From NCBI GenBank assembly GCA_963730555.1, contig CAVSSS010000009.1:124001-188000 (forward strand): 64,000 bases of DNA. Reading direction: 5' to 3'. The notes under the pieces were generated by a model. It was given only the letters and a program-made list of their open reading frames with translations. It did not search any database and had not been told where the DNA came from. Origin of the DNA: Roseiarcus sp963730555 (lineage in GTDB: Bacteria; Pseudomonadota; Alphaproteobacteria; Rhizobiales; Beijerinckiaceae). Position numbers and translations under genes: made by a program. Shown piece after piece: positions 57,231 through 64,000 of this stretch. Within the stretch, counting starts at the first letter, position 1; each line of letters begins with the position of its first letter.

Positions 57231-57695
57231 ATGGCCCGACCCCCGCTGCCGCCTTTCAATGCGGAAACCGCCGCGCAAAAGGCGCGCATGGCCGAGGACG
57301 CCTGGAACACCCGCGACCCGGCTCGCGTGGCGCTCGCCTATTCGGAAAACAGCCGCTGGCGAAACCGTGCTGAATTCTTCTCTGGCCGCCCGGCGATCGA
57401 GGCGTTCCTGACCCGCAAGTGGAATCGCGAGCTCGACTACCGGCTGATCAAGGAGCTCTGGGCGTTTCACGAGAACCGGATCGCGGTTCGCTTTGCCTAT
57501 GAATGGCGTGACGATTCAGGAAGCTGGTTTCGCTCTTACGGCAACGAGAACTGGGAGTTCGACGAGGACGGCCTGATGCGTCTCCGTCTGGCGAGCATCA
57601 ACGATCTGCCGATCAAAGAGCAGGACCGCCTCTATCACTGGCCGCTTGGCCGCCGGCCCGACGACCATCCCGGCTTGAGCGAGCTGGGGCTCTGA
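57231..57695 (+). CDS. NTF2-like SnoaL/DUF1348 family protein
   Basis: 154 residues. The typical N-terminus FNAETAAQKARMAEDAWNTR, the centre RWRNRAEFFSGRPAIEAFL with KWNRELDYRLIKELWAF, and the end PIKEQDRLYHWPLGRRPDDH identify DUF1348, a cone-shaped NTF2-like fold of unknown activity. GAGGA lies 5 nt before the ATG. It starts 8 bp after ispG and is probably co-transcribed. Intact. Confidence 0.88.
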   Translation: MARPPLPPFNAETAAQKARMAEDAWNTRDPARVALAYSENSRWRNRAEFFSGRPAIEAFLTRKWNRELDYRLIKELWAFHENRIAVRFAYEWRDDSGSWFRSYGNENWEFDEDGLMRLRLASINDLPIKEQDRLYHWPLGRRPDDHPGLSELGL

Positions 57696-58136
57696 ACGAC
57701 GAGGCGCTCCCGGCCGACGGGTTTCGTGGGTGCCGATTTGGATTGTCTTGATCCGGAGCCCTTTCGCTTTGGAATGCCTCGATTCAGGGGTTGGAAAAGC
57801 TTGGATTTCCTTGGATTCTCTCGTCCGAATCGTGGCTTATCAATGGGTTACGCGGGAATCTCAGCGAAGAAAATTTATCGCTCCCTCTGGCTCATCAATG
57901 CGGGCCCGGACGAGGACCGACGAGGCGTTCTGTGGATGCGGAAGGTCGGGACGGGTCATCGAGCAAGCTTAGTCATATTTCCGATTTTCCGCAAGAGATT
58001 GTCGGATTTTCCGAGCTTGCGGCTCGGGCGCCAAGCGTTGGATCGGTCAGCTCCGGATCCGGCCGCGCCCTTCCCTTTCGCTTTGACTTGGCCCACATGA
58101 AGACTTGGCCCACATGAACAAGCCGACGAGGCCGCC
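57696..58136. other. 440-bp stretch without a supportable gene
   Basis: Open plus-strand frames through this stretch show no domain and no ribosome site. It ends with a 17-bp tandem duplication and the ribosome site of the PaiB-like gene. Confidence 0.5.
58085..58118 (+). repeat. Tandem 17-bp duplication before the PaiB-like gene
   Basis: GACTTGGCCCACATGAA occurs twice in direct succession (58085-58101 and 58102-58118). It ends 18 nt before the TTG start. It may be a replication slip that altered the promoter or leader. Confidence 0.8.
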
Positions 58137-58772
58137 TTGTACGAACCCCCTCTCCATCGAAACGAGAACCTGGCCGAACTGCACGCGCTGATCAGAGAGC
58201 GCGTCTTCGGCCTCCTCGTCAGCAATGGCGCCGAAGGGCTCGTCGCCAATTCGGTTCCGTTCGTCCTCGATTCCGCGGCATCGAGGCTCGGGATTCTCAA
58301 AGTCCATCTCGCCCGCGCGAACCCGCAGTGGCGCGATCTTGAAGCTTCGCCCGACGCGCTCATCGTGTTCCAAGGCCTCGATCATTACATCACCCCCTCC
58401 TGGTACGCGACCAAGCGGGAGACCGGCAAAGTCGTGCCGACCTGGAACTATACGATGGTGCAGGCGAAGGGGCGGGCGAAGGTGATGGACGAGGCGTGGC
58501 TCGCCCAGCAGATCGAGGAGCTGACGCAGACGCTCGAGCAGCGGCGCGAACAGCCCTGGGCGGTCGGCGACGCGCCGGCCGATTTCATCGCCATGCAGCG
58601 CCGGGCGATCGTCGGCGTCGAGATCGAAATCCTCGACATCCGGGGAAAGTGGAAGACCAGCCAGAACCGCAACGCGGCCGATCGCGCTGGCGTCGTCGCC
58701 GGGCTTGAGGCAATTGGCGACGAGGACGCGCTCGCTATGGCGGGAATCGTGCGCGAGACGGGCCGGGACTGA
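58137..58772 (+). CDS. PaiB-like FMN-binding negative transcriptional regulator
   Basis: 211 residues. MYEPPLHRNENLAELHALIR, then GLLVSNGAEGLVANSVPFVL, HLARANPQWRDL, SWYATKRETGKVVPTWNYT and a C-terminal KWKTSQNR place it in the PaiB family. The fold is a flavin-binding split barrel. In Bacillus, PaiB affects sporulation and protease genes; the role elsewhere is unclear. The start is TTG at 58137 with GAGG before it; most relatives have ATG-TAC-GAA at this place, so a one-base change of the start is likely. Otherwise intact. Confidence 0.88.
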   Translation: MYEPPLHRNENLAELHALIRERVFGLLVSNGAEGLVANSVPFVLDSAASRLGILKVHLARANPQWRDLEASPDALIVFQGLDHYITPSWYATKRETGKVVPTWNYTMVQAKGRAKVMDEAWLAQQIEELTQTLEQRREQPWAVGDAPADFIAMQRRAIVGVEIEILDIRGKWKTSQNRNAADRAGVVAGLEAIGDEDALAMAGIVRETGRD

Positions 58773-58847
58773 GGCGCCGCACCCATTTGCCTCTCGGATA
58801 AAGGCGTGATCCTATCCGTCCCGAAACCGTCATCAGGAGATTATCAC

Positions 58848-59288
58848 ATGACCGACGCGATCAAGCCGCTCTACACCGCTCATGGCACCGCACAAGGCGG
58901 GCGCAACGGCCATACAAGCTCCGATGACGGTATCGTGAGCCTCGATCTATCGGTGCCGAAGGAGATGGGCGGGCCGGGCAAGCCGAACACCGGCACGCCG
59001 GAGCACCTGTTCGCCGCCGGCTACGCCGCCTGCTTCGGAGGCGCCCTCGACTTCATCGCCAAGCAGCACAAGAAGGACGCGTCGAAGGCGACGGTCAAAT
59101 GCGCCGTCAGCATCGGCCCGCGGGAGAAGGGCGGCTTTGGCCTCGCAGTGGTGCTTGACGTGACCGATGCGAGTTTGCCGCAGGAGGAGCTTCAGTCGCT
59201 GGCGGAAGAGGCGCACGAGAAGATCTGTCCCTATAGCCACGCGACGCGTGGCAATGTCGACGTCAAGGTCGTCACCCACGGGGCCTGA
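58848..59288 (+). CDS. ohr: Ohr/OsmC family organic hydroperoxide reductase
   Basis: 146 residues. The two reactive cysteines are in GYAACFGGALDF (about residue 58) and EKICPYSHATRGN (about residue 126), and TAHGTAQGGRNGHTSSDDG at the N-terminus is typical of Ohr. It reduces organic and fatty-acid peroxides using lipoylated proteins as electron donor. AGGAG lies about 8 nt before the ATG. The E2/E3 genes that could supply the lipoyl donor are broken nearby. Intact. Confidence 0.92.
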   Translation: MTDAIKPLYTAHGTAQGGRNGHTSSDDGIVSLDLSVPKEMGGPGKPNTGTPEHLFAAGYAACFGGALDFIAKQHKKDASKATVKCAVSIGPREKGGFGLAVVLDVTDASLPQEELQSLAEEAHEKICPYSHATRGNVDVKVVTHGA

Positions 59289-59510
59289 CGGCGCGGGACG
59301 CCGTCACGCGGCTCTTATCCAAAGTGCAAGGTGAGTAGGCGGGGAGGTGTGCGGCCAGCCGCTTGAATATGTATTGCCGACGCAACCTCAGATCGAAAGA
59401 AAAGCTCAAGGGTTCGCTAAGCCTGTCCTTCAGTGCGGCTTGCGCATGACCGAACGTCATTCGGTACGATCGCCTCTTCACGGGGAACGTACGCGAAAGG
59501 CTTGAGCTCG

Positions 59511-61676
59511 ATGATGGAGACCGCGCCGCCTCAGAGCGAGGGGACGCCGCTCGACCGGGGCTTACGCGCTTTATGCGGCGTTGCGGCTTATTACCGCATC
59601 GGCGCCGACCCAGTGCAGCTCGCGCGCGAATTAGCCCTGGGCGCGCGCCAGGCCGATGAAGCCGATCTGATACGCGCCGCCAAGCATATCGGACTGAGAG
59701 CCCGCCTCGTCGCTCGGGTTACAGCGGAACGACTGGCGACTTTGCCCACGCCGGCGATCGTGCGCGTGAACGGCGCGCTGATGGTGTTCGGGGGGCGCAA
59801 TCCGTCAGGGCTCTGCCGGCTGGTCGATCCGATCAGCCACACCATTCAGGAGCTGACGCTCGAAGACCTCGCGCGCTTGATCGGCGGGCAGGCGCTGCTC
59901 ATCGCTCGCCGGATCGGTGGCGTCGGCGTTGATCCCCGCCACTTCGGCATGCGCTGGTTCCTGCCGACCATCTGGCGCTATCGCCGTCCGCTCGGCCATG
60001 TGCTGGCGGCGTCGCTGTTCGTCCAGATTTTCGCCCTCACGACGCCCCTGTTCTTCCAGGTGGTCGTCGACAAGGTGCTGACCCATCGCGGCTATGAGAC
60101 ATTGTTCGTGCTCGTCGCCGGACTTGTCGTCATCGGCCTGTTTGACGTGGCGCTGCAATACCTGCGCACCTACGCGCTCTCGCACACCACCAACCGGATC
60201 GACGTCGAGCTCGGCCAGCGCCTGTTCGCGCATCTTCTCCGCCTGCCGATCGCCTATTTCGAGACCCGCTCGACCGGGCAAACGGTCGCCAGGGTGCGGG
60301 AACTGGAGACGATCCGCAGCTTCATCACCGGACAGGCTTTGTTCTCGGCGATCGACCTCGTGTTCGCTTTTGTCTTCATCGGCGTGCTGTTCGCTTATTC
60401 GTGGTCGCTGACTTTGATCGTGCTCGCCGGGATACCGTTCTACGTGCTGATCGGCTTTTCCGTCAGGCCGCCGTTGCGCGAGCTGGTCAAGGAGAAGTTC
60501 AATCGCGGCGCGGCGAGCCAGCAGTTCCTGGTCGAGACGATCGTCGGCGTGAACACCGTGAAGAGCGCCGCGGTCGAGCCGATCATGCGCGCGCAGTGGG
60601 AGGAGAAACTCGCGGCCTATGTCAAGACGAGCTTCGCCGCGTCGATGCTGGGCTCCGGCGGGCAACTCGCCATCCAGTATATTAGCAAGCTGACGACCGC
60701 CGCGCTGCTTCTATTCGGCGCGAAGGCGGTGATCGACGGCGAGTTGACTGTCGGCGCGCTTGTCGCCTTCAACATGATCGCCTCGCAGGCGGTGGCGCCG
60801 ATTCTCCGCCTCTCGCAGATCTGGCAGGACTTCCAGCAGGTTCAGATCTCGATCGAGCGCCTGGGCGACATTCTCAACACGTCCCCCGAGTTCGCGTCGG
60901 CGGCGCGCCTCCTGCCGCCGACGCCGCGCGGCGCGATCGAATTTCGCCGCGTCAGTTTTCGCTACCGTACGGGCGCGCCGGAGGTGCTGAAAGACATCTC
61001 GCTCGCCATCCGGCCGGGCGAGACGATTGGCGTTGTCGGGCCGTCGGGCTCCGGCAAGTCGACCCTCACCAAGCTCATCCAGCGCCTTTACCTGCCGAAC
61101 GAGGGGCAGGTGCTGCTCGACGGCGCGGACTTGAACCAAGTCGATCCGGCGTGGCTGCGCGGCCACATTGGCGTGGTCTTGCAGGAGAACCTCCTGTTCA
61201 ACCGCACGGTTCACGAGAACATCGCCTTCGCCAATCCGGCGATGCCGCGCGCGCGCGTCATTGAAATCGCTCGTCTCGCCGGCGCCGACGAGTTCATCGA
61301 CAAACTCGCGGAAGGCTATGACACAATCATCGAGGAGCGCGGCGCTAACCTTTCCGGCGGGCAAAGACAGCGCATCGCTATCGCCAGAGCGCTCGCCACC
61401 AATCCGCGCATTCTCATTTTCGACGAGGCGACCTCGTCCCTCGATTACGAGAGCGAGCGGATCGTCCAGCGCAACATGCGCCGCATCGCCAAGGGCCGCA
61501 CCGTCATCATCATCGCCCATCGCCTGGCGGCGGTGCGCGGTTGCGACCGGATCGTCGGCATGAGCGACGGCCGCATCGTCGAGGTCGGAACCCATGCCGA
61601 ACTGGTGCGCAAGCCGGGCGGCCTCTACGCCTATCTCTGGAGCCTTCAGAGCCAGCCGGCGGAGGTCGCCGCATGA
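59511..61676 (+). CDS. Type I secretion ABC transporter (HlyB-like)
   Basis: 721 residues. An N-terminal C39-like domain (about 15-130: LRALCGVAAYYRIGADPVQL, AIVRVNGALMVFGG) lacks the catalytic Cys and His in place, so it is a substrate-binding, not a cleaving, domain as in HlyB. The membrane domain (about 155-440) has six hydrophobic segments. The ATPase domain has Walker A GVVGPSGSGKSTL, signature LSGGQRQRIAIARAL, Walker B ILIFDEATSSLD and IIIAHRL. It exports a protein or large peptide through the envelope with the HlyD-like partner encoded next. No substrate gene or TolC is present in the window. Start 59511 is one of two adjacent ATGs; the longer frame is unlikely. Confidence 0.93.
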   Translation: MMETAPPQSEGTPLDRGLRALCGVAAYYRIGADPVQLARELALGARQADEADLIRAAKHIGLRARLVARVTAERLATLPTPAIVRVNGALMVFGGRNPSGLCRLVDPISHTIQELTLEDLARLIGGQALLIARRIGGVGVDPRHFGMRWFLPTIWRYRRPLGHVLAASLFVQIFALTTPLFFQVVVDKVLTHRGYETLFVLVAGLVVIGLFDVALQYLRTYALSHTTNRIDVELGQRLFAHLLRLPIAYFETRSTGQTVARVRELETIRSFITGQALFSAIDLVFAFVFIGVLFAYSWSLTLIVLAGIPFYVLIGFSVRPPLRELVKEKFNRGAASQQFLVETIVGVNTVKSAAVEPIMRAQWEEKLAAYVKTSFAASMLGSGGQLAIQYISKLTTAALLLFGAKAVIDGELTVGALVAFNMIASQAVAPILRLSQIWQDFQQVQISIERLGDILNTSPEFASAARLLPPTPRGAIEFRRVSFRYRTGAPEVLKDISLAIRPGETIGVVGPSGSGKSTLTKLIQRLYLPNEGQVLLDGADLNQVDPAWLRGHIGVVLQENLLFNRTVHENIAFANPAMPRARVIEIARLAGADEFIDKLAEGYDTIIEERGANLSGGQRQRIAIARALATNPRILIFDEATSSLDYESERIVQRNMRRIAKGRTVIIIAHRLAAVRGCDRIVGMSDGRIVEVGTHAELVRKPGGLYAYLWSLQSQPAEVAA

Positions 61677-63169
61677 CAGCGCTTCGCGTGGTCCCGCCCG
61701 CCGATCCGGCGCCCGCCGCCGCTGAACCGTTCGCCTCGCGCGCGCTGGCCCGGCTCAAGAATCCGGGCATGAATCTCGGCGACCGGGAATTCCTTGCCCC
61801 AGCGCTCGAGATCCTGGAGACGCCGCCTTCTCCGGTCCATGTCGCCTTCTTGTGGATCATCTGCGCCTTCGTCGTAGCCACCCTGGCTTGGGCCTATTTC
61901 GGCCGCGTCGATATCATCGCAGCCGCGCAGGGCAAGTTTCAGCCGAGGGGACAGGTCAAGGTCGTCGAGCCGTTGGAGACCGGAAAGGTCGAGGCCATTC
62001 TCGTCGGCAACGGCGCGGTCGTTCGCGCGGGCGACGTTCTGGTCGAGCTCGATCGCTTGGCCGCCCTGGCCGACGCCACCGGCGCACAAGCGGAGCTTGC
62101 TTCGGTGCAGGCGGAAATCCTGCGCCGCAAGACCGCGCTCCTGAGCGCGCGGTCGCGTCGCTTCGATCCAGCCCCGGCGATCGAATGGCCGGACGGCGCA
62201 GCGCCGGGCTTACGCGAGCGAGAGAACCGGGTTCTCGCCGCCGATCTCGGACAATTGGCCGCAAATGTCGCCGCCTACGACGCCGAGCGGGCGCAAAAGA
62301 CGGCCGAAGGCGATAAGCTGCGCGCGACTATCGCGACGCAGAAAAACCTCGTAGCCACCCTGCAGGAGCGCGTCGACATGCGCACGAAGCTCGTCGAAGT
62401 GAAGGCGGGCGCGAAGGCCGCAGTCATCGACGCAACCGAAACGCTGCAATACCAGATCACCCAGGAGGCGAAGCAGGAGCAGGATCTGGCTTCTCTCACC
62501 GCTGGGCTCGAGGTCATCGCCCGCAATTCCGACAAAGCAGTCCAGGACTTCGTCTCCGACAACGCGCAGAAACTGGAAGACGCCGAGCGGCGCGCGGAGG
62601 ACGTGGCGCAGCGCCTCGCCAAGGCTAAGGCTGAGCTCGACCACCTGACGCTGAGGGCGCCGATCGCGGGGCGCGTGCAATCTTCGATCATCACCAATGT
62701 CGGTCAGGTGGTCACGAGCGGCCAGGAGATCATGCGCATCGTGCCGGAGGATTCGGGGCTCGAGATCCAGGCCTATGTGCGCAATCGCGACATCGGCTTT
62801 GTCAACGTCGGCCAGGAGGCGGTGGTCAAGATCGAATCCTTCCCCTTCACCCGCTACGGCTCGATCAAGGCGCATGTCGTCCGCATCGCCAAGGACGCGA
62901 TCCCTGAGCCGGACGCCAATGCGATCGAGGGCGACCCGACGCGCGTCTCGAATGCGGCCGGCTTCGCCGGGGGAGAGCGGATGCAAAATCTCGTGTTCCC
63001 GGCGGTGCTGAAGCCCGACGTCGAGACGATTACGGTCGATGGCGTCGTCGAGCCCCTGACCTCCGGCATGGCGGTCACGGTCGAGCTCAAAACCGGGACG
63101 CGGCGCATGCTCGAATATCTGTTTGCGCCGCTAGTCGAGATGGCGTCAAAGGCGATGCGGGAGCGCTAG
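61673..63169 (+). CDS. HlyD-family periplasmic adaptor of type I secretion
   Basis: 498 residues. One N-terminal membrane anchor (VAFLWIICAFVVATLAWAYF, about 58-77) is followed by a lipoyl-like half (VVEPLETGKVEAILVGNGAV with GDVLVELD). A long coiled coil (about 140-340) follows, then the second lipoyl half (LTLRAPIAGRVQSSIITNVG) and a beta-barrel domain with IVPEDSGLEIQAYVRNRDIG. It bridges the inner-membrane ABC transporter to an outer-membrane channel. The start overlaps the transporter stop by ATGA. Intact. Confidence 0.94.
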   Translation: MTALRVVPPADPAPAAAEPFASRALARLKNPGMNLGDREFLAPALEILETPPSPVHVAFLWIICAFVVATLAWAYFGRVDIIAAAQGKFQPRGQVKVVEPLETGKVEAILVGNGAVVRAGDVLVELDRLAALADATGAQAELASVQAEILRRKTALLSARSRRFDPAPAIEWPDGAAPGLRERENRVLAADLGQLAANVAAYDAERAQKTAEGDKLRATIATQKNLVATLQERVDMRTKLVEVKAGAKAAVIDATETLQYQITQEAKQEQDLASLTAGLEVIARNSDKAVQDFVSDNAQKLEDAERRAEDVAQRLAKAKAELDHLTLRAPIAGRVQSSIITNVGQVVTSGQEIMRIVPEDSGLEIQAYVRNRDIGFVNVGQEAVVKIESFPFTRYGSIKAHVVRIAKDAIPEPDANAIEGDPTRVSNAAGFAGGERMQNLVFPAVLKPDVETITVDGVVEPLTSGMAVTVELKTGTRRMLEYLFAPLVEMASKAMRER

Positions 63170-63175
63170 TTAGCG

Positions 63176-63250
63176 CCCTTCTCCCCATCGGGCGTTCTTA
63201 AAGAACGCCGTCTCTCGACGGGCTATGTGGAGAGGGGTTGGGGTGAGGGC
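63176..63250. repeat. Composite palindromic repeat after hlyD-like gene
   Basis: The inner palindrome GGCGTTCTT A AAGAACGCC (63191-63209) is flanked by CTTCTCCCC on the left and GGAGAGGGG on the right. Such GC-rich intergenic palindromes are widespread in Hyphomicrobiales. It lies between convergent genes and may also terminate transcription. Confidence 0.55.
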
Positions 63251-63271
63251 CCGGCGCGCCTCCCCCAAAGC

Positions 63272-63664
63272 CTACTTGATCACCTCCCAGAAAATCCCCG
63301 CCACGCAAACGAAGCCAAGCGTGAAGACTACCGTTCTCACATAGGGAATGGCCGCCCAATAGACGATTGCGTGCGCAAGCCTCAGCCAAAAGAAGCTCAT
63401 CGCCCAGAAAGCCGTCATCCCGTTCGCTTTTCCCGCGATCTGAGCGACGATCACAAGCGCGGCGAATGGAGCGAAACATTCGACTGCATTGAGGTAGGCG
63501 CGGTGCGCCCGCTGACCCCACAATGGAACCGGGCGCGGCGTGGGATCCTTGTAGTTGCCTGGCGCGAGCGCACCGTTCGTCATCACCTGGCAGACGATAT
63601 AGGGAACCCACAGCGCCGCCGTCAGCATTGCCGTGCACGCGAGCCACCAAAGATCGGTTGTCAT
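63272..63664 (-). CDS. MAPEG family membrane protein
   Basis: 130 residues with four hydrophobic segments: LWWLACTAMLTAALWVPYIV, FAPFAALVIVAQIA, MTAFWAMSFFWLRLAHAIVY and VVFTLGFVCVAGIFW. The pattern HRAYLNAVECFAPFAAL with FWLRLAHAIVYWAAIP is characteristic of MAPEG proteins, which in eukaryotes are glutathione and eicosanoid enzymes. The role in bacteria is mostly unassigned. GGGAGG lies 8 nt before the ATG at 63664, preferred over a longer frame. Intact. Confidence 0.88.
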   Translation of the reverse strand: MTTDLWWLACTAMLTAALWVPYIVCQVMTNGALAPGNYKDPTPRPVPLWGQRAHRAYLNAVECFAPFAALVIVAQIAGKANGMTAFWAMSFFWLRLAHAIVYWAAIPYVRTVVFTLGFVCVAGIFWEVIK

Positions 63665-63855
63665 GAGCTTTGCCTCCCCGTCGCCGGCATCCTGGATTGA
63701 TCCTGCGAAGACGCCGTCGACAAATAGACGCACGAGGGCAGGTCATTTCGACATCAGGCCCTGAGCCGGCATCGATCTTCCGCCCGACCGCTTGATTTTT
63801 GCCCGATCCCGCCGTCCTTATGGCTCCGGCCATCGGGGATAGGGCGGGAGCGGGG

Positions 63856-64000
63856 ATGAGCGCCGAAGACCTGGGTTCTGCGCCTGCGTTTCGCATGAGC
63901 GACCTCATTCGGCACGGGGCGGAGCCGCCGCCTGTCGGGCTTCTTACACGCTTGCCTTCCTATCCGTGGCTGATCGTCGGCGTGTGCTGCGTCAGCGGAT
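63856..64000 (+). CDS. N-terminus of a probable MFS transporter (runs off the window)
   Basis: 48 codons are visible, beginning MSAEDLGSAPAFRM and ending in the start of a hydrophobic segment, YPWLIVGVCCVSG. A cytoplasmic tail followed by such a helix is usual for major facilitator transporters. GGGAGCGGGG precedes the ATG. The assignment rests on this short stretch only. Confidence 0.4.
   Translation, partial: MSAEDLGSAPAFRMSDLIRHGAEPPPVGLLTRLPSYPWLIVGVCCVSG

Overview
The window is a piece of an alphaproteobacterial chromosome, most likely Hyphomicrobiales. The evidence is an rrn operon of the order 16S, tRNA-Ile, tRNA-Ala, 23S with a helix-9 intervening sequence, 5S, tRNA-fMet, together with GC-rich, alphaproteobacterial-looking core genes (pstB-phoU-phoB, a branched-chain 2-oxoacid dehydrogenase cluster, ispG). 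The family cannot be fixed from the sequence alone.

Layout. 1-4643: 3' part of the rrn operon ending in tRNA-fMet. 4631-24053: genomic island 1, with a serine recombinase whose C-terminus is read from the antisense of the tRNA 3' end, relaxase and mobC, a coupling-protein remnant, a higBA toxin-antitoxin pair leading into a broken hsdM, and IS21, IS1595 and IS30 insertions. It looks like a decayed integrative mobilizable element. 24054-43875: genomic island 2, with a kelch protein, a long S53 peptidase, a broken IS91/integrase module, a five-gene RiPP operon, a group II intron and a GlxA-like regulator. The 3' end of tRNA-fMet is repeated at about 24.04 kb and again at about 43.87 kb, each time preceded by the same ~85-bp end sequence and followed by a terminator. 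This suggests two tandem insertions at one tRNA. 43876-64000: core chromosome, with a Pho box and pstB-phoU-phoB, tRNA-Leu, branched-chain oxoacid dehydrogenase E1a-E1b-E2-E3, quinone oxidoreductase, class III cyclase, enoyl-CoA hydratase, 3-hydroxybutyrate dehydrogenase, ispG, PaiB-like and Ohr/OsmC proteins, a type I secretion pair, a MAPEG protein and the start of a probable MFS transporter.

The most interesting system is the RiPP operon at 33825-39160 (minus strand). An 88-residue precursor carries five cysteines at exact three-residue spacing (CxxCxxCxxCxxC). It is followed by a radical SAM protein of the RiPP maturation protein 1 type, an E1/ThiF-like C-protein, a YcaO cyclodehydratase and a SagB-type dehydrogenase. 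The maturation genes overlap one another. This predicts a polyazole peptide with an added radical SAM modification; no exporter, protease or immunity gene is visible.

A second theme is decay. E2, E3, quinone oxidoreductase, enoyl-CoA hydratase and 3-hydroxybutyrate dehydrogenase (49.3-55.8 kb) all carry frameshifts or a nonsense codon, while neighbouring genes are intact. Whether this is real pseudogenisation or base-calling error cannot be decided from the sequence alone.
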